The notes beneath the pieces are model-generated. The model had not been told where the DNA came from, made no database searches, and worked only from the letters and a program-made list of their open reading frames with translations. 64,000 bases of DNA from CAVSRC01 sp963785065 (GTDB taxonomy: Bacteria; Pseudomonadota; Alphaproteobacteria; Rhizobiales; Kaistiaceae): the NCBI GenBank assembly GCA_963785065.1, contig CAWATX010000002.1, positions 1,178,001 to 1,242,000 on the forward strand, read 5' to 3'. The position numbers and the translations under genes were made by a program. Shown one piece after another: positions 16,581 to 25,377 of this stretch (its first letter is position 1; each line of letters starts with the position of its first letter).

Positions 16581-17000
16581 TCAGCTGTTCCTCAACAGGT
16601 CGAGAATCTGGTTTGCCATCGAGCGCGATTCCTTGACCATCTGCAGGTCCGCCTCGTAGGAACGGCTCGCCTCGCGCATGTCGGCCATTTCGACCAGCAT
16701 GTTGACGTTCGGCAGCTTGACGTTGCCGTTCTGGTCGGCGACCGGATTGCTCGGGTCATGCTCGACGCGGAACGGTGACTGGTCGGTGCCGATCGACCTG
16801 ACCTGGACGCTGGCGGCGCCGAGCGCCCGGTCGAATTCGCTGGCGAAGACCACGGTCTTGCGCCGGTAGGGGTCGGCGCCGGGCGTCTTGCCGACCGACT
16901 GGGCGTTGGCGAGGTTTTCCGACACGACGCGCAGGCGGACCGACTGGGCTTCCAGTCCCGCCCCGGCGATGCTGGTTGCAGCTCTCAGCGGATCGATCAT
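16581..17000 (-). CDS. flgC: Proximal rod protein FlgC
   Basis: 139 residues with RVVSENLANAQSVGKTPGADPYRRK near the N-terminus and NMLVEMADMREASRSYEADLQMVKESRSM at the C-terminus, as in FlgC. Its ATG overlaps the flgB stop (TGATG), indicating coupled translation. Confidence 0.94.
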   Translation of the reverse strand: MIDPLRAATSIAGAGLEAQSVRLRVVSENLANAQSVGKTPGADPYRRKTVVFASEFDRALGAASVQVRSIGTDQSPFRVEHDPSNPVADQNGNVKLPNVNMLVEMADMREASRSYEADLQMVKESRSMANQILDLLRNS

Positions 17001-17374
17001 CAGGTGGACCTCATGGCGGTCATCATCATGCGGTGGAACGCCTTGACGATGCTGGTATCGAGCGAGAAGGCGCGGCTGGTCTCGTCGGCGATCATGAGCT
17101 GCTGGTCGAGCGCCACCGGCTGGCCGGTATCCTTCGACTGCCAGTCGCGCACGGTCGGATCGCCCGAATCGCCCGTGGCGCTGAGATGGCCGGGCTCGGT
17201 GCGCGCCAGCGTGACCTGGGCGGTATCGTCGAGAACGGCCGAAAACGGCTGGATGTCGACGGCGGTGTAGCCGTTCGTATTGGCGTTGGCGATGTTGCTG
17301 GTCACCGCCGCCTGGCGCACCGTGGCCCAGCGCTCATGCTGGGAAGCGAGAGTGAACAGATAAACAGGCTGCAC
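17000..17374 (-). CDS. flgB: Proximal rod protein FlgB (GTG start)
   Basis: 124 residues from a GTG at 17374 (VQPVYLFTLASQHERW). This start is chosen because GAGGAGG lies 6 nt upstream and the resulting N-terminus matches other rhizobial FlgB; an ATG at 17419 would add 15 unlike residues and has no good ribosome site. The NIANANTNGYTAVD motif and the C-terminal TSIVKAFHRMMMTAMRS support FlgB. First gene of the rod/ring unit, with a CTTCAGGCAAG element 43 nt upstream. Confidence 0.9.
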   Translation of the reverse strand: MQPVYLFTLASQHERWATVRQAAVTSNIANANTNGYTAVDIQPFSAVLDDTAQVTLARTEPGHLSATGDSGDPTVRDWQSKDTGQPVALDQQLMIADETSRAFSLDTSIVKAFHRMMMTAMRST

Positions 17375-17417
17375 CGACTCCTCCTCGGGCTGTGCACAAA
17401 GGAAAGAGTCGGACAGC

Positions 17418-17431
17418 AACCTTGCCTGAAG
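17418..17431 (-). promoter_or_regulatory. Flagellar upstream motif, flgB unit
   Basis: CTTCAGGCAAGGTT on the minus strand, 43 nt before the flgB GTG start; one mismatch from the fliF element over 14 bases. It lies in the gap between orf149 and flgB, implying a separate transcription start for flgB-to-fliP. Confidence 0.5.
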
Positions 17432-17447
17432 CTGGTGGATGATTCCG

Positions 17448-17897
17448 CTAGCTGTCGCGGGCGTCGGCTACCGCCGCCGCAAACAGCCGAAGATTGTCCC
17501 GCGCACTTCCCGCGCCTTGCGAGAAGTGGATGGCGTTGAGGTCGATGGCGACGTGGTCGCCACCAAAGATCACGTTGAAGAACGCCGTCAGCCGGTCGTC
17601 GCGCAGCTCCATGGCGATCGACACCGAGGGAGCCTCACCCCAGTCAAAATCGACCTGCGCCTCGCTGCCGTAGATCAGCCGCCCAGGCTTGATGCGATGT
17701 TCGGTGGACGAACCGATGATGTCGTCGAGATTGGCGTGGTGGTGGTTGCAGATATAGGAGACCATCACGCCGCCATTGACCATGGACAGCTCGGCCAGGA
17801 ACTCCTTGAGGCCGTCGGCGAGCATCGCCTCGCAGGCGAGCAGCTCGGCCCGGCTCATCCTTTGTTGAATGTATGCGTTCTCATGGGGTGCGTGCAT
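17448..17897 (-). CDS. Unknown flagellar-cluster protein (orf149)
   Basis: 149 residues, no signal peptide or transmembrane segment, so probably cytosolic. I do not recognise the family. Visible features are an acidic/hydrophobic sequence, an ICNHHHANLDD His cluster (about residues 49-59), and a C-terminal helix (ARDNLRLFAAAVADARDS). Start at 17897 follows GAGG and overlaps the 3' end of flhB by 17 nt, so it is the last gene of the motA-to-flhB unit and just upstream of flgB. Position suggests a motility role; an accessory export or motor factor is possible. Codon usage resembles its neighbours, so it is very likely a real gene. Confidence 0.7.
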   Translation of the reverse strand: MHAPHENAYIQQRMSRAELLACEAMLADGLKEFLAELSMVNGGVMVSYICNHHHANLDDIIGSSTEHRIKPGRLIYGSEAQVDFDWGEAPSVSIAMELRDDRLTAFFNVIFGGDHVAIDLNAIHFSQGAGSARDNLRLFAAAVADARDS

Positions 17898-18960
17898 CAG
17901 CCAGCCTCGCGTAAATGTGGTGCAGAATCTTCGCGACCGCGCGGTAGAATTCCGCTGGAATCCACTGCCCGACCTCGACTGCGTCGTACATGGCGCGTGC
18001 CAGCGGCTTGTCCTCGACGATGGGGACCGAATGACGGCTGGCGATCTCGCGGATCTTGAGCGCGATCAGGTCGGCGCCCTTGGCCACGACCAGCGGAGCG
18101 CCACCCTTGGCGCGGTCGTAGTGGAGCGCAATGGCGTAGTGCGTCGGATTGGCGATGACCACGGTCGCCTTGGGCACCGAGGCGATCATGCGGCGGCGGG
18201 CGCGGTCGCGCGCCAGCGACCGCCGCTTCGACTTGACCAGCGGATCGCCTTCGCTGTCCTTGAGCTCGTCCTTGAGCTCCTGCCGCGTCATGCGCAGCTC
18301 CGAGCGCCAGCGGAAGCGCGACCACACGATATCGCCGGCAACCATGATGGCGATGGCGACGCACACCACCGAGACCAGCTTCAGCACCAGCGACAGCACG
18401 AGGCCGGGAAGCGCCGAGGGATCGATGAACAGCGCGCCGGAGACCGCGCGCTGCTCGCCGGAGAGCATGGTGGCGCAGACCACGCCGATGGCGCCGAACT
18501 TGAACAGCGACTTGGCGAACTCCATCATGCCGGCGCCGCTGAAGATGCGCTTCCAGCCACCTGCCGGCGACACCCGTGACCACTTCGGCTTGATCTGTTC
18601 GAGCGCCAGCGTCGGCGCATGCTGGAAGAAGGCGGCCGCCAGCCCCGCCAGCATCAGCATGACCACTATCGGTGCCAGGAACTTGGTCAATTCGCCCATC
18701 ACCGCCCACAAGAACCGGTTAGCGTCGGGACCATTGTCGAGCAGGAAGCCGCCGGGATGGTCGAGCAGGATCGCCATGGTCTCGGTGAGGTGCACCGAGC
18801 CGGTGGCGATGAGAAAGGCGGCGGCGACGAGGATGCCGAGCAGCGAAGCGAAGGTCGCCATTTCGCGCGAGCGGGGGACATTGCCCTTCTCGATCGCGTC
18901 GGCGATCTTTCGTTCTGTCGGTTCCTCGGTTTTCGACTCTTTGTCGTTACGCTCAGCCAT
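17881..18960 (-). CDS. flhB: Flagellar export switch protein FlhB
   Basis: 359 residues. The N-terminus (EKTEEPTER-like TEEPTERKIADAIEKG) and four membrane helices (about 38-58, 92-112, 150-168, 186-210) are followed by a cytoplasmic domain with the autocleavage motif NPTH at 271-274 (VVIANPTHYAIAL). Cleavage there changes substrate specificity from hook to filament together with FliK. It lies 6 nt downstream of fliG and overlaps orf149. Confidence 0.96.
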   Translation of the reverse strand: MAERNDKESKTEEPTERKIADAIEKGNVPRSREMATFASLLGILVAAAFLIATGSVHLTETMAILLDHPGGFLLDNGPDANRFLWAVMGELTKFLAPIVVMLMLAGLAAAFFQHAPTLALEQIKPKWSRVSPAGGWKRIFSGAGMMEFAKSLFKFGAIGVVCATMLSGEQRAVSGALFIDPSALPGLVLSLVLKLVSVVCVAIAIMVAGDIVWSRFRWRSELRMTRQELKDELKDSEGDPLVKSKRRSLARDRARRRMIASVPKATVVIANPTHYAIALHYDRAKGGAPLVVAKGADLIALKIREIASRHSVPIVEDKPLARAMYDAVEVGQWIPAEFYRAVAKILHHIYARLADARTP

Positions 18961-18966
18961 CGCCGC

Positions 18967-19992
18967 CTAGCCGATGAGCTCTTCGTCCTGGTTGCGAATC
19001 TCGATCTCGCCGCGGGCGGCGTGTTCGAGCGCCAGGTCGACGATCGAGCGGCGCGCCTCAATGACATCTCGGGCCGGCACCGCCTGGCCGTTGTTGAGTT
19101 CGGTCTCGATCATCTTGCGCACACGCGACGACAGCGACGACAGGATGACCTCGCGGTATTCGGTCGAGGTGCCCTTGAGCGCCAGGGCCACCTTGTCCGC
19201 CGGAACCATGTCGAACAGCGTGCCGCGCGCCCGCTGCGACAGTTTGGCGAGATCATCGAAGGTGAACAGCTGGTTCTTCAGCGCTTCGGCGGATTTCGGC
19301 CGCGTCGACGCCAGGCTTTGCAGGATCGCCTCGACCTGGTCGGTGTCGAGCTTGTTGATGATGTCGGCGATGTGCGCATTGCTTTCGCCGCCGGCCAGCC
19401 GCGCCAGCTTGCCGCTGAACTCGTTCTGCAACACGCGTTCGAACATGCGCATCGCCTCGTCGGTGACCGGCTTCACCGACAGCATGCGGCGAATCAGGCC
19501 GTCGCGCCGGTCGGCCGGCAGCAGCGCGATGACCTTGGCGGCGGTCGCCGACTTGATCTTCGACAGGATAAGCGCCGCGGTCTGCGGGTGCTCGCTGAGA
19601 ATATAGGCGGCAAGCGCACTCTCGTTGACCGCCGAGATGCGCTCCCAGGTCGAGTTGTCGGCCTTGCCGCCGACCTCGCCCATGATCTCCTCGACCTGCT
19701 CCTTGGTCAGCACGCCGTCGAGCATGCGCTGGACCTCGGCCGGTGAAGAGACGAGGCTCGCGCCGAGCGCGAACTGGGTGGCGAATTCCTCGATAAGCGA
19801 GCCGAGCTGCGGCGCCGATACCGGCCTCAGCTCGGAGGCGGAGCGCGTGATCTGGCGGATTTCGTCCGCCTCGAAATGCTTCATCAGCCGCGCCGACAAC
19901 GACTTGCCCATGGTCAGGAGGATCGCCGCGACGCGATCCGACCCGGGCATGCCCTTGGCCGCCGACTGTCGGTTTTGAATCTGGATCGCCAT
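18967..19992 (-). CDS. fliG: Flagellar motor switch protein FliG
   Basis: 341 residues. The start at 19992 (MAIQIQNRQ) is chosen because it follows fliN by 14 nt; the open frame continues further upstream but only as a shadow of fliN. Family features: N-terminal FliF-binding region (RVAAILLTMGKSLSARLMKHF), the middle EHPQTAALILSKIKSATAAKVIALLP motif, and the C-terminal torque region (TFDDLAKLSQRARGTLFDMV, LSSLSSRVRKMIETEL) with the charged residues that face MotA. Confidence 0.95.
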   Translation of the reverse strand: MAIQIQNRQSAAKGMPGSDRVAAILLTMGKSLSARLMKHFEADEIRQITRSASELRPVSAPQLGSLIEEFATQFALGASLVSSPAEVQRMLDGVLTKEQVEEIMGEVGGKADNSTWERISAVNESALAAYILSEHPQTAALILSKIKSATAAKVIALLPADRRDGLIRRMLSVKPVTDEAMRMFERVLQNEFSGKLARLAGGESNAHIADIINKLDTDQVEAILQSLASTRPKSAEALKNQLFTFDDLAKLSQRARGTLFDMVPADKVALALKGTSTEYREVILSSLSSRVRKMIETELNNGQAVPARDVIEARRSIVDLALEHAARGEIEIRNQDEELIG

Positions 19993-20006
19993 GGCGCCCG
20001 CGCCGC

Positions 20007-20381
20007 CTAGTTCCTGGACTTGCCCTTGGGCACGCCGGCCACCTCGGTCAGCGAGATGCCAAAGCGCGAGTTGTCCTCCTCGAGCACGACGACCTCGCCA
20101 CGCGCCACCACCCGCCCATTGACGACCACGTCGACGACCTCGCCAATGCGATGGTCGAGCGGCACGATGGCGCCGCGATTGAGCTTCATCAGGTTGGCCA
20201 CCGGCATGACCGCGGTGCCGAGGATCGCCTGCACGGTGACCGGGATGCGCATGATCGCATCGAGGTTGCCGTTGGCGCCGCGCTCCGCCTCGTCGCCGGC
20301 CAACGGCGCTTCCGTAGCGCTCGTCCTGCCCGCAAACATCGCCTCCTCGGCCGCGGATGCCTGCATGTCGTTGCTGTCCAT
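20007..20381 (-). CDS. fliN: Flagellar motor switch protein FliN
   Basis: 124 residues. About 40 divergent acidic N-terminal residues, then the SpoA/FliN domain: IMRIPVTVQAILGTAVMPVANLMKLNRGAIVPLD and VDVVVNGRVVARGEVVVLEEDNSRFGISLTE. It forms the lower C-ring with FliM and FliG. Preceded by AAGGAAG at suitable spacing; 99 nt of non-coding DNA separate it from fliM. Confidence 0.93.
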   Translation of the reverse strand: MDSNDMQASAAEEAMFAGRTSATEAPLAGDEAERGANGNLDAIMRIPVTVQAILGTAVMPVANLMKLNRGAIVPLDHRIGEVVDVVVNGRVVARGEVVVLEEDNSRFGISLTEVAGVPKGKSRN

Positions 20382-20480
20382 CTCTCAACTTCCTTTTGCG
20401 CTTCGTCGGCGGTCTACAGAACTATCCGGCCAATCTTGCCGCAAGCAGACTTCCCTCACCGGTGCCGCGCCTCATGAGCC

Positions 20481-21428
20481 TCACCCGGCCAGGACCTCGT
20501 TGATGAACTCGCGCTGCTGGTCGAAGGATTCGTCGATGCACAGCGTGTAGTAACCCTCGTTCTGGCCGAGATAGGCCCAGAACAGCGGCTGTTCGGCGCT
20601 TTCCACCTTGATCCGGCTGTTGGCGGTCGCCTGCAGCTTGAGCACCTGCCCGACCCTGAGATCGGCCACGTCGCCGAGCGTCAGCTCGTTGGTCTCGGCA
20701 ACCGCGCGGATCGCCACCGATGCCCGCCCGACCTCCTCGCCCATCTGCCGCGCCCACACCGAATCGACCGGCTCCGCGCCGGCCTGCGTCACGCGCGACA
20801 GCGCCTGCCGCATGGGCAGGAGCGCGCTTTGCGGGATGATGACGAACATCTCGCCACCGCGGTTGATCGCCTGCAGGATGAAGCTGGCCACGATCGCCTG
20901 GTGGTTGCGTCGCCCGGCGCCGGCGAAATCCATGCGCGTCTCGGTGCGTTCCAGCCGGAAGCGCGGATTCGAGATGCCGGCGAAAGCCAACTGCAGCGCG
21001 GTGCCGACCTCCTCGAAAATGAACTGCGAGATCTGCACCTCGACGCTCGACAGGTTGCGCTCCTCCTCGACCGGCGGCTCCGAGCCGTCGCCGCCGAGCA
21101 GCATCTCGGTCACCGAGAAGACGAAATCGCGGTCGAAGCCGACGATCACCGGCGCGTCCCAGCCGACGGCGTAGAACAGGCCGGTGACGGCGCGCATTTC
21201 GTAGGCGTCGAGGGTGTCGCCGATGCGCCCCGTATCGAGCGCGTTGACGGTGACGTGGGGCAGCGCCGAGGACAGGTTGCGCAGCCTTTCGGCGAGATGC
21301 GCGCCGACCCGGTCGAGGATCACCGGCAGCAGTGGCAACTGCTCGATCGAAAGGTTCGAAGCCTTGAGCAGGAGGTCGCGGAAGTCGGCCTGTGGCCTTG
21401 TAGCGGTTTCGGCGGTGGCGACGGTCAT
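20481..21428 (-). CDS. fliM: Flagellar motor switch protein FliM
   Basis: 315 residues. Middle CheC-like domain (about 40-225; SVTEMLLGGDG, SSVEVQISQFIFEEVGTALQLAF) and C-terminal SpoA domain (VRAVAETNELTLGDVADLRVGQVLKLQA-type segment). The N-terminus (MTVATAETATRPQADFRDLL) lacks a recognisable LSQxEIDALL CheY-binding peptide. It starts 3 nt after motA. Identified by the domain layout and its place between motA and fliN. Confidence 0.9.
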   Translation of the reverse strand: MTVATAETATRPQADFRDLLLKASNLSIEQLPLLPVILDRVGAHLAERLRNLSSALPHVTVNALDTGRIGDTLDAYEMRAVTGLFYAVGWDAPVIVGFDRDFVFSVTEMLLGGDGSEPPVEEERNLSSVEVQISQFIFEEVGTALQLAFAGISNPRFRLERTETRMDFAGAGRRNHQAIVASFILQAINRGGEMFVIIPQSALLPMRQALSRVTQAGAEPVDSVWARQMGEEVGRASVAIRAVAETNELTLGDVADLRVGQVLKLQATANSRIKVESAEQPLFWAYLGQNEGYYTLCIDESFDQQREFINEVLAG

Positions 21429-21431
21429 CGG

Positions 21432-22316
21432 CTAGGCTGCCTGCTTCTGTGGGGTTGACGGCGGCGTCGTGGCGATCGCCTCGTTTTCCACGTCGTCGAT
21501 GGTCGGCCGCTCGCCGGACGAGATGGTCTTGCGCCCATGTTCCAGCGCGATCTGCGGCAGCGCTCCGTTCATGAAAGCGATGATCGTCTGCTTGACGATG
21601 ATGTAGGACTCCATCTGCTTCTCGCGCGTCATCTTGATCAGCTGGGCCAGCGGCGAGACGATGGCGTAGGACCAGAAGATGCCGGTGAGCGTGCCGATGA
21701 GCGCGGCGCCGATGTGTTCGCCGAGGATTTCCGGCGATTCGTTGAGCGCCCCCATGGCGATGACGATGCCCAGCACCGCCGCGACGATGCCCAGCGCCGG
21801 CAGCGTGTCGGAGATCGCCGTCATCGAAGCATGCGGCTTCGTCCGGTGCTTGCGGATGGTGCTGATCTCCTGCTCCATCAGCGCCTCGATCTCGTGCGAG
21901 CGGGCATTGCCGATGATGGTCAGCCGCACGTAGTCGCAGATGAACTGGGTCAGTTCCTTGTCCTTGACGATGTTCGGGTAGTGCTGGAAGAGCGGCGAAT
22001 CCTGCGGATTGTCGATATGCGCCTCGACCTCGGCGCGCGGCCGCGTCCGCAGGTCGCGCAGCAGCGCGAAGAGAAGGCTCAGGAGCTCCAGGAAGTCCTT
22101 GCGCTTGGGTACCTTGTTGGTGATCGCCTCGATGGAGCCGCTGATCGTGTCCTTGATCGTGGAGAACGGGTTGCCCATCACGAAGACGCCGGCGGCGATG
22201 CCTCCGATGATGAGGAACTCGAAGGGTTGCCACAGCACGAAGATGTGGCCGCCTTCGCCGATAAAGCCGCCCGCCATTGCACCGACGGCAACTACAAGAC
22301 CAAGTATCAGGTTCAA
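21432..22316 (-). CDS. motA: Stator protein MotA
   Basis: 294 residues with four membrane helices (about 3-22, 33-52, 168-190, 202-222) and a large cytoplasmic loop between TM2 and TM3 carrying charged residues for the FliG contact (ARSHEIEALMEQEISTIRKHR). The signature PALGIVAAVLGIVIAMG is in TM3. It is unlinked to motB, which is in the fliF unit. First gene of the motor/export unit, divergent from the DUF1217 gene. Confidence 0.95.
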   Translation of the reverse strand: MNLILGLVVAVGAMAGGFIGEGGHIFVLWQPFEFLIIGGIAAGVFVMGNPFSTIKDTISGSIEAITNKVPKRKDFLELLSLLFALLRDLRTRPRAEVEAHIDNPQDSPLFQHYPNIVKDKELTQFICDYVRLTIIGNARSHEIEALMEQEISTIRKHRTKPHASMTAISDTLPALGIVAAVLGIVIAMGALNESPEILGEHIGAALIGTLTGIFWSYAIVSPLAQLIKMTREKQMESYIIVKQTIIAFMNGALPQIALEHGRKTISSGERPTIDDVENEAIATTPPSTPQKQAA

Positions 22317-22375
22317 GCCGCACGACTCCCGGACTGAATCAGTCTATCCAGCGCGTTCTTCCGGGATCGCGCGCA

Positions 22376-22388
22376 AAGCTTGCGTGGG
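22376..22388 (-). promoter_or_regulatory. Flagellar upstream motif, motA unit
   Basis: CCCACGCAAGCTT on the minus strand, 59 nt before the motA start. It shares CACGCAAG with the stronger elements and lies back to back with the plus-strand element at 22411 in the 149-nt divergent region. Confidence 0.35.
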
Positions 22389-22410
22389 GCTGAGTTGGAC
22401 CCGCGTCAGG

Positions 22411-22423
22411 CTCGCACAAGCCT
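22411..22423 (+). promoter_or_regulatory. Flagellar upstream motif, DUF1217-flgF-fliI unit
   Basis: CTCGCACAAGCCT, 42 nt before the DUF1217 start; a weaker match to CTTCACGCAAGCC. Orientation matches the plus-strand unit. Confidence 0.35.
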
Positions 22424-22465
22424 CGCCGGCTAGAAAACCGGCTCTGGCCGAAGACGAGCACATCC

Positions 22466-23248
22466 ATGCAGACGACGCTGCAGACCTATCTCTCGATCGC
22501 CAACAATCTCGACCGTTCGCTTGCGACAACGGCCTCGGAGACGTCGGTCGCCACCGCCACCGCCTACTACAAGGCGCACATCGGCGACGTGAAATCGATC
22601 GACGACTTCATGAAGGACACGCGTCTCTACAACTACGCCATGACCGCCTTCGGCCTCGGCGACATGGCCTACGCCAAGGCCTTCATGCGCAAGGTGCTGA
22701 CCGAGGGCGTCAGCGATTCCTCAAGCTTCGCCAATAAGTTATCGGACGATCGCTTCGTCAGGCTGGCCACCACCTTCAACTTCTCCGCCAATGGCGAGCA
22801 AACCACCCAGTCGTCCGCCGTGCAGCGGGATGTCGTCGATCTCTATACCCGCCAGACCCTGGAGACCAACGCCGGCCAGGACAACGAGGCCGTGCGCCTC
22901 GCGCTCTACTTCCAGCGCGAGGCTCCCAACGTCAAATCGGTCTATGGCCTGCTTGCCGACACCGCCCTGTGGACAGTGGTCAAAACCATCTACGGCTTCC
23001 CCGACACCATGGCGAATGCCGACATCGCGCTCCAGGCCAAGGCCGTATCCCAGCAGCTCAATATCGCCGATCTCAGCGACCCAACCAAACTCAGCAAGCT
23101 GATCACCCGCTTCGCCGCCTCCTGGGACGCCGAAAACACGACCACCACGGACCCGATCCTCGCCCTCTACAACAACACCGGCTCGAGTGCGACGGTCGAC
23201 TTCAACCTCCTCGCCACTCTTATCTCGCTCAAGCACGGAGGATCGTGA
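22466..23248 (+). CDS. DUF1217 flagellar protein
   Basis: 260 residues, soluble and mostly helical, matching the DUF1217 family found almost only in alphaproteobacterial flagellar clusters. Visible features: MQTTLQTYLSIANNLDRSLATTA, then FMKDTRLYNYAMTAFGLGDMAYAKAFMRKVLTEG, and a second half with similar spacing (LQAKAVSQQLNIADLSDPTKLSKLITRFAASWD). The biochemical role is unknown to me. It leads the flgF-fliI unit, ending 3 nt before flgF. Confidence 0.85.
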   Translation: MQTTLQTYLSIANNLDRSLATTASETSVATATAYYKAHIGDVKSIDDFMKDTRLYNYAMTAFGLGDMAYAKAFMRKVLTEGVSDSSSFANKLSDDRFVRLATTFNFSANGEQTTQSSAVQRDVVDLYTRQTLETNAGQDNEAVRLALYFQREAPNVKSVYGLLADTALWTVVKTIYGFPDTMANADIALQAKAVSQQLNIADLSDPTKLSKLITRFAASWDAENTTTTDPILALYNNTGSSATVDFNLLATLISLKHGGS

Positions 23249-23251
23249 CCC

Positions 23252-23968
23252 GTGGCCACCGGAACCTACGTGGCGATCTCCGCGCAGATCGCCATGGAGC
23301 GCCGCCTCGAAGCGATCGCCAGCAACATCGCCAACGTCAACACCGCCGGCTATCGCGCCGTCGGCCTGCAGTTCACCACCGAGCTGGCCGATGCCGGTCA
23401 GGTCGCCTTCGCCTCGCCCGGTGAGACCTATGTGATCCGCAACCAGGGCCCGATTTCGCACACCGGCAACAGCCTGGACGTGGCCGTCGACGGCAACGGC
23501 TGGTTCGCTCTGGATACGCCGGAGGGCACCGTCTACACCCGCGACGGCCGTTTCCACATGACCGCCAACGGCGACCTGCAGTCGGTCAACGGCTACGCGG
23601 TGCTCGATTCCGGCGGTTCGCCGATCACCCTCGACGCTTCCGGTGGGCCGGTGCAGATCAGCGAGGACGGCGCCATCAACCAGGGCGGCAAGCGGCTCGG
23701 CGTGATCGGCCTCTTCACCATTCCCGCCGACGCCACGCTCACCCGCCACGACAATTCCGCGGTCATCTCCGACAAGCCCGCCGACCCGGTCGAGGACATG
23801 ACCGCCAACAGCGTCCGCCAAGGTTATGTCGAAGGCTCCAACGTCAATCCCATCCTCGAGATGACGCGTCTGATCGAGGCCTCGCGCGCCTTCGACCAGG
23901 CCACCACCGCCATCACCCAGAACGACCAGATCAGCCAGGAAGCCATCAAGACCCTGGCGCCGGGATAA
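23252..23968 (+). CDS. flgF: Proximal rod protein FlgF (GTG start)
   Basis: 238 residues. The GTG at 23252 is preceded by GGAGG. N-terminal MATGTYVAISAQIAMERRLEAIASNIANVNTAGYR, central LDVAVDGNGWFALDTPEGTVYTRDG, and C-terminal SNVNPILEMTRLIEASRAFDQATTAI fit FlgF, which resembles FlgG but is shorter. Followed 12 nt later by fliI. Confidence 0.93.
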   Translation: MATGTYVAISAQIAMERRLEAIASNIANVNTAGYRAVGLQFTTELADAGQVAFASPGETYVIRNQGPISHTGNSLDVAVDGNGWFALDTPEGTVYTRDGRFHMTANGDLQSVNGYAVLDSGGSPITLDASGGPVQISEDGAINQGGKRLGVIGLFTIPADATLTRHDNSAVISDKPADPVEDMTANSVRQGYVEGSNVNPILEMTRLIEASRAFDQATTAITQNDQISQEAIKTLAPG

Positions 23969-23980
23969 GAGCCGCGCGCC

Positions 23981-25303
23981 GTGACCACGCTCTCCCGTTT
24001 TGCCGGCGCGATCGCGGCCGCAGAAACCGAGCTGCCCTTCGTCCATGTCGGCGGCCGCGTCTCCGAGGTCGCGCCCGGCCACTACCGCATCAGGGGGATC
24101 TCAGCCGTCGCCAAGCTCGGCGACCGCGTTCGCCTCACCGTCGGCGGCCGCTCGACCATCTGCGAGGTGGTGCGGGTCGGCGAGGCCGAGGCCACCGTCA
24201 AGCCGTTCGTGACCAACTTTCCCGTCGGCACCGGCATGATCGCCCGGCTGACCGGGGCGATGTATCTCCATCCGGCGCCGGACTGGAAGGGCCGCGTCGT
24301 CAATGCGCTCGGCGAACCCATCGACGATCGCGGCCGGCTGACGCGCGGCGAGAAGCCGATTGCCATCGACCGCTCGCCGCCGGCCGCCATGACCCGCGCC
24401 CGCGTCCGCCGTCCACTGAAGACCGGCGTCCGCATCATCGATCTGTTTACGCCGCTGTGCCGCGGCCAGCGGGTCGGCATCTTTGCCGGCTCCGGTGTCG
24501 GCAAATCGACCATATTGTCGATGATCGCCCAGGCCGCCGCCTTCGATACGGTGGTTCTGGCGCTGGTCGGAGAGCGCGGCCGCGAGGTCCGCGAGTTCCT
24601 CGAAGGGCCTCTGGCGGCCAACCGCACCCGCTCGATCGCGGTGGTCTCCACCGGCGACGAAAGTCCGATGATGCGGCGCCTGGCGCTGCCCGCCGCCATG
24701 ACGATCGCCGAATATTTCCGCGATCGCGGCGAATCGGTTCTGCTGATCGTCGATTCGGTCACCCGCTATGCCCACGCCGCCCGCGACGTCGCCATGGCGG
24801 CCGGCGAACCGGCCGTGTCCCGCGGCTATACGCCCAGCGTTTTCAGTGACTTGCCCAGGATCCTCGAGCGCGCCGGGCCGGGCAGCGAGGGCACCGGCAC
24901 GATCACCGGAATCTTCGCCGTGCTGGTCGACGGCGACGACCACAACGACCCCGTTGCCGACGCCATCCGCGGCACGCTCGACGGTCATGTCGTCCTCGAC
25001 CGCGCCATCGCCGACCAGGGCCGCTACCCCGCGGTCAACGTGCTGGCGTCGATCTCGCGCCTGGCGCAGCTGTGCTGGACCACCGAGCAGCGCCAGCTGG
25101 TGAGCCAGCTCAAGACCATGATCGCCCGCTTCGAGGACACCCGCGACCTGCGCCTGATGGGCGGCTATCACCCCGGCAACGACACCGAGCTCGACCGCGC
25201 CGTCGTTATGGTGCCGCGCATCTACGACGCACTCCGCCAGGACCCCTCGGCCGAGCCGAGCCTCGACGTTTTTGCCGAGCTCGCCCAGGTGTTGAGGCCC
25301 TGA
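23981..25303 (+). CDS. fliI: Flagellar export ATPase FliI (GTG start)
   Basis: 440 residues, ATPase of the flagellar type III export apparatus. Walker A is GSGVGKST at 170-177 and Walker B is VLLIVDSVTRYA, followed by the FliI signature PSVFSDLPRILERAGPG. It works with the FliH-like protein at 7221 and FliJ-like protein at 33555, encoded far away in the cluster. GTG start at 23981. Confidence 0.96.
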   Translation: MTTLSRFAGAIAAAETELPFVHVGGRVSEVAPGHYRIRGISAVAKLGDRVRLTVGGRSTICEVVRVGEAEATVKPFVTNFPVGTGMIARLTGAMYLHPAPDWKGRVVNALGEPIDDRGRLTRGEKPIAIDRSPPAAMTRARVRRPLKTGVRIIDLFTPLCRGQRVGIFAGSGVGKSTILSMIAQAAAFDTVVLALVGERGREVREFLEGPLAANRTRSIAVVSTGDESPMMRRLALPAAMTIAEYFRDRGESVLLIVDSVTRYAHAARDVAMAAGEPAVSRGYTPSVFSDLPRILERAGPGSEGTGTITGIFAVLVDGDDHNDPVADAIRGTLDGHVVLDRAIADQGRYPAVNVLASISRLAQLCWTTEQRQLVSQLKTMIARFEDTRDLRLMGGYHPGNDTELDRAVVMVPRIYDALRQDPSAEPSLDVFAELAQVLRP

Positions 25304-25314
25304 GGCGCGCACAG

Positions 25315-25327
25315 CTTCACGCAAGCC
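25315..25327 (+). promoter_or_regulatory. Flagellar upstream motif, flgE unit
   Basis: CTTCACGCAAGCC, 50 nt before flgE. The first 11 bases are identical to the element upstream of fliF on the other strand, 15.7 kb away. It implies a separate promoter for flgE onwards. Confidence 0.6.
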
Positions 25328-25377
25328 AGCCCTTTTAGGCTGTCGCCCGTTCGAACCCGTATGGCGAGGAACCAACG

